Shown here in pieces: positions 27,713 through 36,272 of a DNA stretch of 62,826 nt. The notes under the pieces were generated by a model that ran no database searches, was not told the origin of the DNA, and worked only from the letters and a program-made list of their open reading frames with translations. A program made the translations under genes and the position numbers. Location: positions 1-62,826 of the forward strand of contig DUCC01000018.1 in assembly GCA_012959995.1 (NCBI GenBank), given 5' to 3'. Positions within the stretch are counted from its first letter, which is position 1. Each line of letters starts with the position of its first letter. This DNA comes from Acidimicrobiia bacterium. Lineage in GTDB: Bacteria > Actinomycetota > Acidimicrobiia > Acidimicrobiales > MedAcidi-G1.

Positions 27713-28747
27713 ATGCGCGAAGAACTCCTCTCCCCAGACCAAGAACCACAAGAAAGAGAAGTAGAAGTCGGCCTGCGGCCCCGCAGCCTCGACGAATTTG
27801 TGGGACAAAGCGAACTCAAAGGCCACCTTCGGGTCATGCTGGCCGCCGCCCGAGAACGCCAACAACCCGCCGACCACTTTCTCTTTGCTGGCCCTCCCGG
27901 ACTGGGAAAAACCACCCTGGCCCACATCGTGGCCACCGAAATGAACGCCGAACTCCACATCACCTCCGGCCCCGCCCTAGAACGCGCCGGCGACCTAGCT
28001 GCCATCTTGACCAAACTCGAACCCGGCGACGTGCTGTTCATCGACGAAATCCACCGGCTCAGCCGAGCCGTTGAAGAAGTGCTTTACCCCGCCATGGAAG
28101 ACTTCGAACTCGACATAATTTTAGGAAAAGGCCCCGCCGCCCGCTCCATACGACTCGAACTGCCCCGCTTCACCCTGGTAGGAGCCACCACCCGCACCGG
28201 GCTCATTACCGGACCCCTACGCGACCGCTTCGGCCTCACGGCACGCCTCGAGTACTACGAACCCGAAGACCTGCAATCCATAGTCGAACGAGCAGCCGGC
28301 ATTCTCGGAGTCAGCATCGACGCAAAGGGAGCAAAAGAAATCGCCCATCGCTCCCGAGGCACCCCCCGCATCGGCAACCGACTCTTGCGTCAAGTACGCG
28401 ACTTCGCCCAAATAGAACGACCCCAAAGTAAAGGGGTTATTGATGCGGCAATCGCCCACGACGGCCTCGCTTTCTTCGGCGTTGATGAACGAGGACTCGA
28501 CAAACCCACCCGAGCCATTCTGACCGCCCTCTGCAGCAGTTTCGGCGGAGGACCCGTAGGGCTCAAAACACTGGCCATAAGCGTCAGCGAACCCGACGAC
28601 ACCGTAGAAGACGTCTACGAACCCTTTTTGATTCAACAAGGCCTCTTGTTACGCACCCCCAAAGGCCGCGTCGCTACCCCCGCCGCCTTCGCCCACCTGG
28701 GCCTCACCCCGCCAACCGGCGGAGGGTCTACGCTCTTTAGCGACTAG
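27713..28747 (+). CDS. ruvB: Holliday junction helicase RuvB
   Basis: 344 residues. AAA+ motor of branch migration: SLDEFVGQ, Walker A GPPGLGKTTLA, Walker B FIDEIHRL, sensor 1 GATTRTGL, arginine-finger region PLRDRFG and the C-terminal winged helix. It has an AAGGAA ribosome-binding site eight bp after ruvA and completes the ruvCAB unit. Confidence 0.97.
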   Translation: MREELLSPDQEPQEREVEVGLRPRSLDEFVGQSELKGHLRVMLAAARERQQPADHFLFAGPPGLGKTTLAHIVATEMNAELHITSGPALERAGDLAAILTKLEPGDVLFIDEIHRLSRAVEEVLYPAMEDFELDIILGKGPAARSIRLELPRFTLVGATTRTGLITGPLRDRFGLTARLEYYEPEDLQSIVERAAGILGVSIDAKGAKEIAHRSRGTPRIGNRLLRQVRDFAQIERPQSKGVIDAAIAHDGLAFFGVDERGLDKPTRAILTALCSSFGGGPVGLKTLAISVSEPDDTVEDVYEPFLIQQGLLLRTPKGRVATPAAFAHLGLTPPTGGGSTLFSD

Positions 28748-28763
28748 CAGCGTCTGGCCTGCC

Positions 28764-28769
28764 TAGGCT
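28764..28769 (+). promoter_or_regulatory. -10-like TAGGCT for queA
   Basis: TAGGCT ends 9 nt before the queA ATG in the 31-bp gap after ruvB. Confidence 0.4.
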
Positions 28770-28778
28770 AAATAACCC

Positions 28779-29786
28779 ATGGGCCCCGACGATTACGCAT
28801 ACCCCCTGCCCGAGGCAGCAATAGCGCAACAACCCCTCGCCGACCGCACCGCGGCCCGACTCCTAGTAGACCTCGGCCACGGGCCCACCCATCACCAAGT
28901 CAGCGACCTGCCACAATTCTTAGGCCCCGGAGACCTCCTAGTGGTCAACAACACTCGGGTAGTACCCGCCCGCCTGAAACTCAAAAAAGACAGCGGAGGA
29001 GCGGTCGAAGTATTACTCCTCGAACAACACCAAGAAACCCAATGGGAAGCACTGGTCAAACCCAGCCGACGGGTAGCCCCCGGCACCGTGTTACACCCCG
29101 GGCCCGGCTTAACGGTAACGGTAGGCGAAGACCTCGGCCAAGGACGCCGCCAAATCACCCTCGACGCCCCCCAAGGGGTCATGGCCGCCCTCAACAAATA
29201 CGGAGAAATGCCGCTCCCGCCCTACCTCAACACCGTGCTCGAAGAACCCGACCGCTACCAAACGGTGTACGCCGACCGACCAGCCTCCGCCGCCGCCCCC
29301 ACCGCCGGGCTACACCTCACCAAAGAACTCCTCAGGCAATGTCAAGAAGCCGGCGCCCAAATAGAAGAACTCGAACTCGTGGTGGGCCTCGACACCTTTC
29401 GCCCCGTCATGGTGGACAACCTCGACGACCACCACATGCACTCCGAAGCCTTCGCCGTACCCGAAAAAACCCTCGACGCTTGCCACCAAGCCCGCCGAGT
29501 AATCGCCGTCGGCACCACCACCGTACGCGCCTTAGAATCCGCAGCTCGCCAAGGAAACACCGGCCGCACCGAACTTTTCATACGGCACCCCTTTGATTTT
29601 CAAATCGTTGACCTCATGTTGACCAACTACCACCTGCCGCAGTCCACCCTGCTGGTAATGCTCGAAGCATTCATCGGACCAAAATGGCGCAACCTCTATG
29701 AAATAGCCTTAGACCAGAACTACCGGTTCTTATCCTTCGGCGATGCCATGCTGATAGCGAAAAGCCAAGGAGAAAACACCAAGTGA
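28779..29786 (+). CDS. queA: S-adenosylmethionine:tRNA ribosyltransferase-isomerase QueA
   Basis: 335 residues. Converts preQ1 at tRNA wobble position 34 to epoxyqueuosine using the ribosyl part of SAM. Family blocks: YPLPEAAIAQQPLADRTAARLL, VVNNTRVVPARL, ALVKPSRRVAPG, TAGLHLTKELL and MLTNYHLPQSTLLVML. It overlaps tgt by 4 bp (GTGA). The queA-tgt pair is absent, to my knowledge, from mycobacteria, so it separates this organism from that lineage despite the shared gene order. Confidence 0.95.
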   Translation: MGPDDYAYPLPEAAIAQQPLADRTAARLLVDLGHGPTHHQVSDLPQFLGPGDLLVVNNTRVVPARLKLKKDSGGAVEVLLLEQHQETQWEALVKPSRRVAPGTVLHPGPGLTVTVGEDLGQGRRQITLDAPQGVMAALNKYGEMPLPPYLNTVLEEPDRYQTVYADRPASAAAPTAGLHLTKELLRQCQEAGAQIEELELVVGLDTFRPVMVDNLDDHHMHSEAFAVPEKTLDACHQARRVIAVGTTTVRALESAARQGNTGRTELFIRHPFDFQIVDLMLTNYHLPQSTLLVMLEAFIGPKWRNLYEIALDQNYRFLSFGDAMLIAKSQGENTK

Positions 29787-30892
29787 AAGCCGAATTCACC
29801 ACCAAAGCCACCGACCAAGGGGCCCGCACCGGCCAAGTAAACGTCGCCGGAGGTACCTTCGCCACCCCCTGCTTCATGCCCGTAGGAACCCGAGGAGCCG
29901 TACGCCACCTTTCATCCAAAGACCTCAACGACCTGGGCGCCGAAGTTGTGCTCGGCAACACCTACCACCTCATGTTGCGCCCCGGAGCCGACATCGTGCG
30001 CCAACACGGCGGCCTAGCCGGTTTCGCCGCCTGGGACGGCCTCACCCTCACCGACTCCGGCGGGTACCAAATATTTTCCCTCAAACCCAAAGTCAACGAC
30101 GACGGGGCCACTTTTCGCTCCACCTACGACGGCTCCACCCACCAGCTCACTCCCGAAACAGCAGCCAACATCCAAGCCGACCTGGGAGCCGACATACAAA
30201 TGGTGCTCGACGTTTGCCCCGCCCTGCCCGCCACCGACCGCACCCTGCAAGAGGCCGTAGACCGCACAGCAAAATGGGCACAACGAGGACGAAACGAGTT
30301 CCTCAACCACCCCGACGCCCAACAACGCCAAAGCCAATTCGGCATCGTGCAAGGCGGCACCAACCAAGCCCTACGCATCGAAAGCACCGAACGCACCCTG
30401 GAAGTCGGTTTCGACGGTTACGCCGTAGGAGGCCTCAGCGTCGGCGAAGGCCGCAACGAAATGCTCGACCCCCTGTCTGCAGTCACCGAAATGCTGCCCA
30501 CCGACCAGCCCCGCTACTTCATGGGATTAGGCGACCCCGCCGGCCTCGTAGAAGTAGTCGGACGAGGCATCGACATGTTCGACTGCGTGCTACCCACCCG
30601 CCACGCTCGACACGGCACAGTGCTCACCACCGCCGGAAAATTCAACCTCCGAAACGCCCGCTTCGCCACCGACCAACTGCCCCTCGACCCCGAATTCCCA
30701 GCCAGCCCCGCCGCAAACTGGAGCCGGGCCTACCTCAGGCATTTACTCATGACTGACGAACCCACCGGACGCCGACTCCTTACCCTCCATAACTTGGCCT
30801 GGCTCCTGGACTTTGTCGACCGCCTACGGGAATCCATAAACCACGGAGAATTCAATAACTTCCGAAAAGAAACCCTCGAAGTTTGGGGTTAA
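29783..30892 (+). CDS. tgt: tRNA-guanine transglycosylase without the zinc-site cysteines
   Basis: 369 residues, GTG start with AAGGAG upstream. Exchanges guanine 34 for preQ1 in queuosine tRNAs. The TIM-barrel motifs are there: LTDSGGYQIFSL with the general-base Asp, QMVLDVCP, GGLSVGEGRNEM and FDCVLPTRHARHG with the nucleophile Asp. Two departures are seen. The structural zinc motif CxCxxC is replaced: after LDPE come F305, A307 and A310, while the fourth ligand H336 is retained. PTRNARNG is PTRHARHG. The gene is otherwise intact and coupled to queA, so it is probably functional with a metal-free C-terminal subdomain. Confidence 0.9.
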   Translation: MKAEFTTKATDQGARTGQVNVAGGTFATPCFMPVGTRGAVRHLSSKDLNDLGAEVVLGNTYHLMLRPGADIVRQHGGLAGFAAWDGLTLTDSGGYQIFSLKPKVNDDGATFRSTYDGSTHQLTPETAANIQADLGADIQMVLDVCPALPATDRTLQEAVDRTAKWAQRGRNEFLNHPDAQQRQSQFGIVQGGTNQALRIESTERTLEVGFDGYAVGGLSVGEGRNEMLDPLSAVTEMLPTDQPRYFMGLGDPAGLVEVVGRGIDMFDCVLPTRHARHGTVLTTAGKFNLRNARFATDQLPLDPEFPASPAANWSRAYLRHLLMTDEPTGRRLLTLHNLAWLLDFVDRLRESINHGEFNNFRKETLEVWG

Positions 30893-30924
30893 GGAATAAT
30901 CGGGGAGAACGCTCACCTGCGGCG

Positions 30925-30930
30925 TAGGCT
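30925..30930 (+). promoter_or_regulatory. -10-like TAGGCT upstream of yajC
   Basis: TAGGCT lies in the 76-bp gap before yajC. A start about 7 nt downstream would give a leader of roughly 30 nt that contains AGAGGA, so this would be a leadered transcript. Confidence 0.35.
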
Positions 30931-30968
30931 TTCCCGGTCCGCAAATAAGTCAACGCAGAGGATCCCTC

Positions 30969-31286
30969 ATGGAGTTTCTACCACTCATAGCCATCTTCGC
31001 CATCATGTATTTCCTCATGATCCGGCCCCAACAAAAAAAGATGCGCCAACAACGATCGCTCGTCGATTCACTCAAAACAGGCGACGAAGTAGTGCTTAAC
31101 TCCGGCATATTCGGAGTCATCAGCGAAGTAGACGGCGATGTTGTCTGGCTCGAAGTAGCCGGCGACCTTGAACTCAAAGTGTTACGTGGAGCAGTAGAAG
31201 GCCGCTTCAACGACGACACAAACGACGACGACGCTGAAGAAGAGCCAGAAGTCGGCCTCGAAGACGACTCACCAATCGAAAACTAA
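30969..31286 (+). CDS. yajC: Preprotein translocase subunit YajC
   Basis: 105 residues: one N-terminal transmembrane helix (about 4-17), then the motif MIRPQQKKMRQQRSLVDSL, a KOW-like barrel (LKTGDEVVLNSGIFGVI) and a strongly acidic tail. YajC accompanies SecDF in the Sec holotranslocon. It is followed by secD and secF, the standard order. An AGAGGA ribosome-binding site lies 5 nt before the ATG. Confidence 0.93.
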   Translation: MEFLPLIAIFAIMYFLMIRPQQKKMRQQRSLVDSLKTGDEVVLNSGIFGVISEVDGDVVWLEVAGDLELKVLRGAVEGRFNDDTNDDDAEEEPEVGLEDDSPIEN

Positions 31287-31297
31287 CCGTTTCCGCT

Positions 31298-32800
31298 ATG
31301 CCCTCACGCCAACGCCTCTACCTCATTGGGATACTGCTGCTCTCCGTAGCCTCGCTTTCGCTCACCATGTGGTGGGGAAACGAACCCCTCCTCGGACTCG
31401 ACCTACAAGGTGGAGTCTCAGTGCGCCTCACCGCAGTAGGCGAAGCCGACGAAGAAATGTTGGACCAAGCAGTAGAAGTAATTCGAGCCCGCGTCGACGG
31501 CCTCGGAGTAGCCGAACCAGAAATCTCCCGCACCGCCACCGGAGTCATGGTTTCCCTCCCTGGCGTAGACGACCAAACCCGGGCCTTAGAACTGGTCGGC
31601 ACCACCGCCGAACTACGCTTTCGCCCGGTCTGCGAAACCCTGCCCGCCGTGGGCGCACAAGCGCCCGTACTCGCCCAAGGCGACCCCGGAGACGCCCCCG
31701 CCTCCTGCTGGCCACTACTGGCTGGCGAAGTGATCCCCGCCACCGGAGCAAACGGGTTAACCACCCACGAAGACGATCACGCAGCAGACTTTGTCGTCCT
31801 CACCGACGAACTCATGCCCGGAGAAACAATCACCCGACGCCTCGTACTGGGCCCCACCATCCTCACCGGTGACGGACTAAGCGATGCCGACGCCAACTTT
31901 GTTGACTTCACCTGGCAAGTAAGCCTCACCATGAAAAAAGGCGCATCAGGCATCGACGCCTTCAACGCCATCGCCGCCGAATGCTTCGCCGGTACCGCCT
32001 ACTGCCCCGTACAAAGCGGTTACGGAAACGGCCAAGTAGCGCTGGTGCTCGACGGCCAAGTCATAACCGCCCCCCAAATACGCGCCACCTCGTTTCAACG
32101 CGACGCCATCTTGATCTCCGGCTCGTTCGACAAACAAAGCGCCGAAGACGCCGCCCTCGCTCTGCGCTACGGAGCCCTACCCATAGAACTGGTAGCCGAA
32201 AACACCCAACTCGTATCAGCCACCATTGGCGAAGACGCACTCAAAGCAGGCATCATCGCCGGCCTCGTCGGTTTAGCCGCCGTGGCCCTATTCATCGTGG
32301 CCTACTACCGCATATTAGGGTTAGTGGCCTTAGCCAGCCTGGCTATCTCTGGGTCACTGTTGTGGGCCATAATCGCTCACCTGGGCACCCAATCAGGCCT
32401 GGCCCTCACCCTGGCCGGAGTAACCGGCATCATCGTGGCCATCGGCGTATCAGTGGACTCCAACGTGGTCTATTTCGAACACCTAAAAGAAGACATACGC
32501 GACGGCCGCACCGCCCGATCATCAGTAGATCGAGCATTCAAAATCGCCTTCTCCACCATCATCAAAGCCAACACCGCGTCACTCATCGGCGCCGGATTGC
32601 TCTGGTGGCTCACCGTAGGCGCCGTACGCGGCTTCGCCCTCTACCTTGGCCTCGCCACCATCTTGGACCTGGTAGCCACCAAATTCTTTATGGGCCCCAT
32701 GATTGACCTCCTGGCCCGCAGTTCATGGTTCAAACACCACCCCCTCCGCTTCGGACTGCCAGCCGACGGGGCAGTAAAAACCATCGGAGAAGCAAAATAA
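31298..32800 (+). CDS. secD: Protein translocase subunit SecD
   Basis: 500 residues. N-terminal helix, then LGLDLQGGVSVRLTAVG, the large periplasmic P1-type region, GYGNGQVALVLDGQVITAPQI, and five C-terminal helices with SVDSNVVYFEHLKEDIRDG, a charged loop of the RND-like channel. SecDF uses the proton motive force to pull secreted chains outward. The stop overlaps the secF start (TAATG). No Shine-Dalgarno is obvious at its own ATG, 11 bp after yajC. Confidence 0.96.
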   Translation: MPSRQRLYLIGILLLSVASLSLTMWWGNEPLLGLDLQGGVSVRLTAVGEADEEMLDQAVEVIRARVDGLGVAEPEISRTATGVMVSLPGVDDQTRALELVGTTAELRFRPVCETLPAVGAQAPVLAQGDPGDAPASCWPLLAGEVIPATGANGLTTHEDDHAADFVVLTDELMPGETITRRLVLGPTILTGDGLSDADANFVDFTWQVSLTMKKGASGIDAFNAIAAECFAGTAYCPVQSGYGNGQVALVLDGQVITAPQIRATSFQRDAILISGSFDKQSAEDAALALRYGALPIELVAENTQLVSATIGEDALKAGIIAGLVGLAAVALFIVAYYRILGLVALASLAISGSLLWAIIAHLGTQSGLALTLAGVTGIIVAIGVSVDSNVVYFEHLKEDIRDGRTARSSVDRAFKIAFSTIIKANTASLIGAGLLWWLTVGAVRGFALYLGLATILDLVATKFFMGPMIDLLARSSWFKHHPLRFGLPADGAVKTIGEAK

Positions 32801-33897
32801 TGCGCACCCTCAAGCTTCTATACGCCGGCGAAGCCCCCATGGACTACCCCCGCTGGTGGCGCCGAGCAATCATAGTATCGGCCGCCGCCGTACTCATCAG
32901 CCTCGGCTCAATAGCCCTACAAGGCCTCAACCTCGGAATTGACTTCGAAGGTGGCACCTCGTTCGAAGTGCGAGCCCCCGGAGCATCAGTGGCCGACGCA
33001 CGAGAAGCCATGGCCAACTACAACGGCGAAGAAGCTCGTATCCAAACCGTTGACGACCAAGTCATACGAATTCGCTCCGAAGTAACCGACCCCGCGCTGG
33101 CCGCCGAAATTCGCGACCACCTCAACACCGACCTGGGAGCGGTAGAAACCTTCGAACAAGTCGGACCAACCTGGGGCAGCGAAGTCACCAGCAAAGCACT
33201 ACGCGCCCTCATCACCTTCTTCATCGTGGTCGCCCTCTACATAACTATTCGCCTGGAATGGAAAATGGCCGTCGGCGCACTCGTGGCAGTAGGCCACGAC
33301 ATTCTGGTCAGCATCGGGGTGTATTCGCTTTTCCAACTCGAAGTAACCCCCGCCACGGTCATCGCCTTTTTAACCATCATGGGCTACTCGCTCTACGACA
33401 CCATCGTGGTCTACGACAAAGTACGAGAAATCGTAGGCCGCCTCGGCGCAACCGAACGCTACCGCTACTCCGAACTCATGAACCTCGCCCTCAACCGGGT
33501 CACCATGCGATCAATAAACACCAGCATCACCTCAGCACTACCAGTCGTTTCGCTCCTGATCGTCGGATCATGGCTGCTGGGAGCCACCAGCCTGCAAGAA
33601 TTTGCCGTAGCGCTGCTGGTAGGAATCATTGTTGGCTCATACTCGTCGCTTTTCCTCGCCTCATCGCTCGTCGCAGCACTAAAAAGTCGCGAACCCCGCT
33701 GGCAACAAATAGATACAAAACTCAACCAAAAAGGGTTAACCAGCGAAGAAACCCGCAGCATCGACCGGCGAGACGCAGCATTACCCGACCCACGAGCCAC
33801 CAACCGCTCCGCCGGGCCAGCCCGCAGCAAACCCGTCGCCACAATGCGCCCCGCCAACGGGGTGCCACCACGACCCCGCAAAAAACGCCGCAACTAA
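32800..33897 (+). CDS. secF: Protein translocase subunit SecF
   Basis: 365 residues from the ATG at 32800; an earlier in-frame opening at 32725 lies in secD and reads shadow sequence. Family features: LGIDFEGGTSFEVRAPG after the first helix, then the five-helix bundle with TIMGYSLYDTIVVYDKVRE and LMNLALNRVTMRSINTSITS. The C-terminal tail is basic and Pro-rich. It forms the SecDF complex with the preceding product. Confidence 0.96.
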   Translation: MRTLKLLYAGEAPMDYPRWWRRAIIVSAAAVLISLGSIALQGLNLGIDFEGGTSFEVRAPGASVADAREAMANYNGEEARIQTVDDQVIRIRSEVTDPALAAEIRDHLNTDLGAVETFEQVGPTWGSEVTSKALRALITFFIVVALYITIRLEWKMAVGALVAVGHDILVSIGVYSLFQLEVTPATVIAFLTIMGYSLYDTIVVYDKVREIVGRLGATERYRYSELMNLALNRVTMRSINTSITSALPVVSLLIVGSWLLGATSLQEFAVALLVGIIVGSYSSLFLASSLVAALKSREPRWQQIDTKLNQKGLTSEETRSIDRRDAALPDPRATNRSAGPARSKPVATMRPANGVPPRPRKKRRN

Positions 33898-33963
33898 ACC
33901 AACCCCCGAGCCTCACCGGAGGTACCGTGGTGCTATGGAAGCGCTAAGGCAAGGAACCCCTGC

Positions 33964-36189
33964 ATGGTGACCGTGCAACGCGTGCTGCCGTGGCGTCGCC
34001 GCCCGAAATCGGCCGTAGAAGAAACCTCGGCGCTACTAACCGCCTTTGCCGAGCGGCACCCGCGCCAAAGCACCGACCTTATAGAACGGGCCTACCAAGT
34101 TGCCTTAGCCGCCCACGAAGGCCAAACCAGAAAATCTGGCGAACCCTACATTCACCACCCCATGGCCGTAGCCACCATCGTGGCCCGCCAAGGACTCGAC
34201 GACGTAACCATCGCCGCCGCATTACTGCACGACGCAGTAGAAGACACCAACGTCGAACTCGCAGACCTCGAAACAGCATTCGGCTCCGACGTTGCCCTCA
34301 TCGTTGACGGCGTCACCAAACTCGAACGCCTCCACTTTGATTCAAAAGAAGACCAGCAAGCAGCCAGCATGCGCAAAATGCTGGTGGCCCTCGCCAAAGA
34401 CCTTCGAGTGCTCATCATCAAACTGGCCGACCGTCTCCACAACATGCGCACCCTGGCCGCGTTACCAGAGTTCAAACAACAACGCACCGCACGAGAAACA
34501 CTAGACATTTACGCTCCATTAGCGCACCGCTTAGGCATGGAAGAAGTCAAGGTGCAACTCGAAGACTTAGCTTTGGCAACCCTGCACCCCAAGCGGTACA
34601 GCCAGATAGATCAAATGGTTTTCGAACGGGCGCCCGAACGAGACCTCTACCTCACCCAAATGATTAGTGAAGTCGAAAGCCGTCTCAAAGAACTCGGCAT
34701 CCAAGCCGAGGTAAATGGCCGGCCAAAACACATGTGGAGCATCTACGAAAAAATGATTGTCAGAGGCCGCTCCTTTGACGAAATCCACGACCTGGTAGGT
34801 ATTCGAGTCATCGTAGAAAACGTACGCGACTGCTACGCCGCTTTGGGGTCAATTCACGCCGTATGGAAACCAATACAAGGCCGTTTCAAAGACTACGTAG
34901 CCATGCCAAAGTTCAACCTCTACCAATCGCTGCACACCACCGTGGTAGGGCCACAAGGCAAACAAGTTGAATTTCAGGTGCGGACCTTCGACATGCATCA
35001 CCGAGCCGAACACGGAGTAGCCGCTCACTGGGACTACAAGAGCACCACCCCCAGCGACGAAATGGCCTGGCTGAGCCGCATCGTGGAATGGCAAGAAGAA
35101 ACCACCGACCCCGGTGCTTTCATGGCCAACCTCAAAACCGATCTCGAACAAGACGAAATATTTATTTTCACCCCCCAAGGGCGAGTAATCACCCTACCCA
35201 GCGGAGCAACTCCCGTAGATTTCGCCTACTCCGTGCACACCGAAGTCGGACACGCCTGCGTCGGGGCTCGAGTAGATGGCCGCCTGATGCCCCTAGAAAG
35301 CAAATTGGTTTCCGGGTCCACCGTGGAAATCGTCACCTCCAAGCAAGACGAAGCCGGCCCCTCACGCGACTGGCTGAAATTTGTGGCCAGCCACCGGGCC
35401 GAAAACAAAATCAAACACTGGTTCTCACGAGAACGCCGCGCCGAAGCCATAGAACGCGGCCATGACACTTTGGTAGATGAACTTCGCCGCAACCGACTAC
35501 CCATAAAACCCACCTTAGAAGGCACCAAACTGGCAGAAGTCGCCGCCGCCATGAACTACCTCGATGCGGAAGCCCTTTACGCAGCAATCGGCGAAGGGCA
35601 TGTTTCGGCAAAATCTTTAGTGCATCAAATCAACCAGGCGCAAGACGACGAATCAGACCAAGCGCCCAACTTCCCCATAACGTCTCTACGGGCCCGGCCG
35701 CGCCGCAAAGAAGGCGACTCGGTAGGCGTGCACGTCGAAGGCCTCGACGATCTGATGGTGCGCCTCTCCCGCTGCTGCACCCCAGTGCCGCCCGACGAAA
35801 TCATGGGGTTTGTTACCCGCGGCCGCGGGGTCACCGTGCACCGCACCGACTGCGCCAATGCCGTGTCGCTATCGGCAGACCAACCAGACCGATTAATTGA
35901 CGTGGAGTGGGACCAACAAAGCGTGGCTTCATTTATTGCCACCGTAGAAGTAAAAGCTTTGGATCGCCCCATGTTGCTGCGAGACATCGTCAACGTGCTG
36001 GCCGACCATCAAATTAACGTGGTGGGCACCTCAACGGTGACCAGCGAAGCAGACCGAATAGCCCGCTTAAAGTTCGAATTTGAACTCGGCGACCCCGCCC
36101 ATTTGGACCCACTCATTCGCATTTTGCGCAACATTGACTCGGTATACGACGTCTACCGAGTAGTGCCCGGCCAAACCACCAACTCGTAA
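33964..36189 (+). CDS. rel: Bifunctional (p)ppGpp synthetase/hydrolase Rel
   Basis: 741 residues, the full long-Rel architecture: HD hydrolase (YIHHPMAVATI, LLHDAVEDT, KLADRLHNMRT), synthetase (FDEIHDLVGIRVIV, RFKDYVAMPKFNLYQSLHT, EFQVRTFDMHHRAEHGVAAHW), TGS (IFIFTPQGRVITLPSGATPVDFAYSVH), helical and cysteine-bearing domain (RLSRCCTPVP) and C-terminal ACT. The RFKD motif marks the bifunctional class rather than the EXDD synthetase-only class. It makes and degrades the starvation alarmone on ribosomes. AAGGAA precedes the ATG. A large hairpin begins at its stop codon. Confidence 0.96.
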   Translation: MVTVQRVLPWRRRPKSAVEETSALLTAFAERHPRQSTDLIERAYQVALAAHEGQTRKSGEPYIHHPMAVATIVARQGLDDVTIAAALLHDAVEDTNVELADLETAFGSDVALIVDGVTKLERLHFDSKEDQQAASMRKMLVALAKDLRVLIIKLADRLHNMRTLAALPEFKQQRTARETLDIYAPLAHRLGMEEVKVQLEDLALATLHPKRYSQIDQMVFERAPERDLYLTQMISEVESRLKELGIQAEVNGRPKHMWSIYEKMIVRGRSFDEIHDLVGIRVIVENVRDCYAALGSIHAVWKPIQGRFKDYVAMPKFNLYQSLHTTVVGPQGKQVEFQVRTFDMHHRAEHGVAAHWDYKSTTPSDEMAWLSRIVEWQEETTDPGAFMANLKTDLEQDEIFIFTPQGRVITLPSGATPVDFAYSVHTEVGHACVGARVDGRLMPLESKLVSGSTVEIVTSKQDEAGPSRDWLKFVASHRAENKIKHWFSRERRAEAIERGHDTLVDELRRNRLPIKPTLEGTKLAEVAAAMNYLDAEALYAAIGEGHVSAKSLVHQINQAQDDESDQAPNFPITSLRARPRRKEGDSVGVHVEGLDDLMVRLSRCCTPVPPDEIMGFVTRGRGVTVHRTDCANAVSLSADQPDRLIDVEWDQQSVASFIATVEVKALDRPMLLRDIVNVLADHQINVVGTSTVTSEADRIARLKFEFELGDPAHLDPLIRILRNIDSVYDVYRVVPGQTTNS

Positions 36190-36226
36190 CCTGCTTACCT
36201 GGGGTCAGACCCGAGGTAAGCAGGTT
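36188..36226 (+). terminator. Long perfect hairpin at the end of rel, with nested GGGTCAGACCC
   Basis: The 13-base arm 36188-36200 (AACCTGCTTACCT) is exactly complementary to 36214-36226. The loop holds GGGTCAGACCC, which extends the stem by four more pairs after one mismatch. No U-run follows. It overlaps the rel TAA stop. It could be a terminator, an mRNA-stabilising 3' structure or a REP-like palindrome. Confidence 0.6.
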
Positions 36227-36234
36227 GAAGTAAA

Positions 36235-36251
36235 CACCCGTGGGGCGGGTG
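36235..36251 (+). other. Second short hairpin between rel and hisS
   Basis: CACCCG and CGGGTG pair over a 5-nt loop, 8 bp after the long hairpin and 9 bp before the hisS -10-like box. Role unknown; it may add to the 3' end of the rel transcript. Confidence 0.3.
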
Positions 36252-36260
36252 CCGGACGGG

Positions 36261-36266
36261 TAGCCT
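36261..36266 (+). promoter_or_regulatory. -10-like TAGCCT for hisS
   Basis: TAGCCT ends 6 nt before the hisS GTG, in a gap whose other content is the two hairpins. Confidence 0.45.
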
Positions 36267-36272
36267 TACTTC

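Noticed and set aside
36190-36272. T-box leader before hisS (also considered before aspS and alaS)
   Set aside because: The gaps are too short and no T-box sequence is present; the rel-hisS gap is explained by two hairpins and a -10 box.
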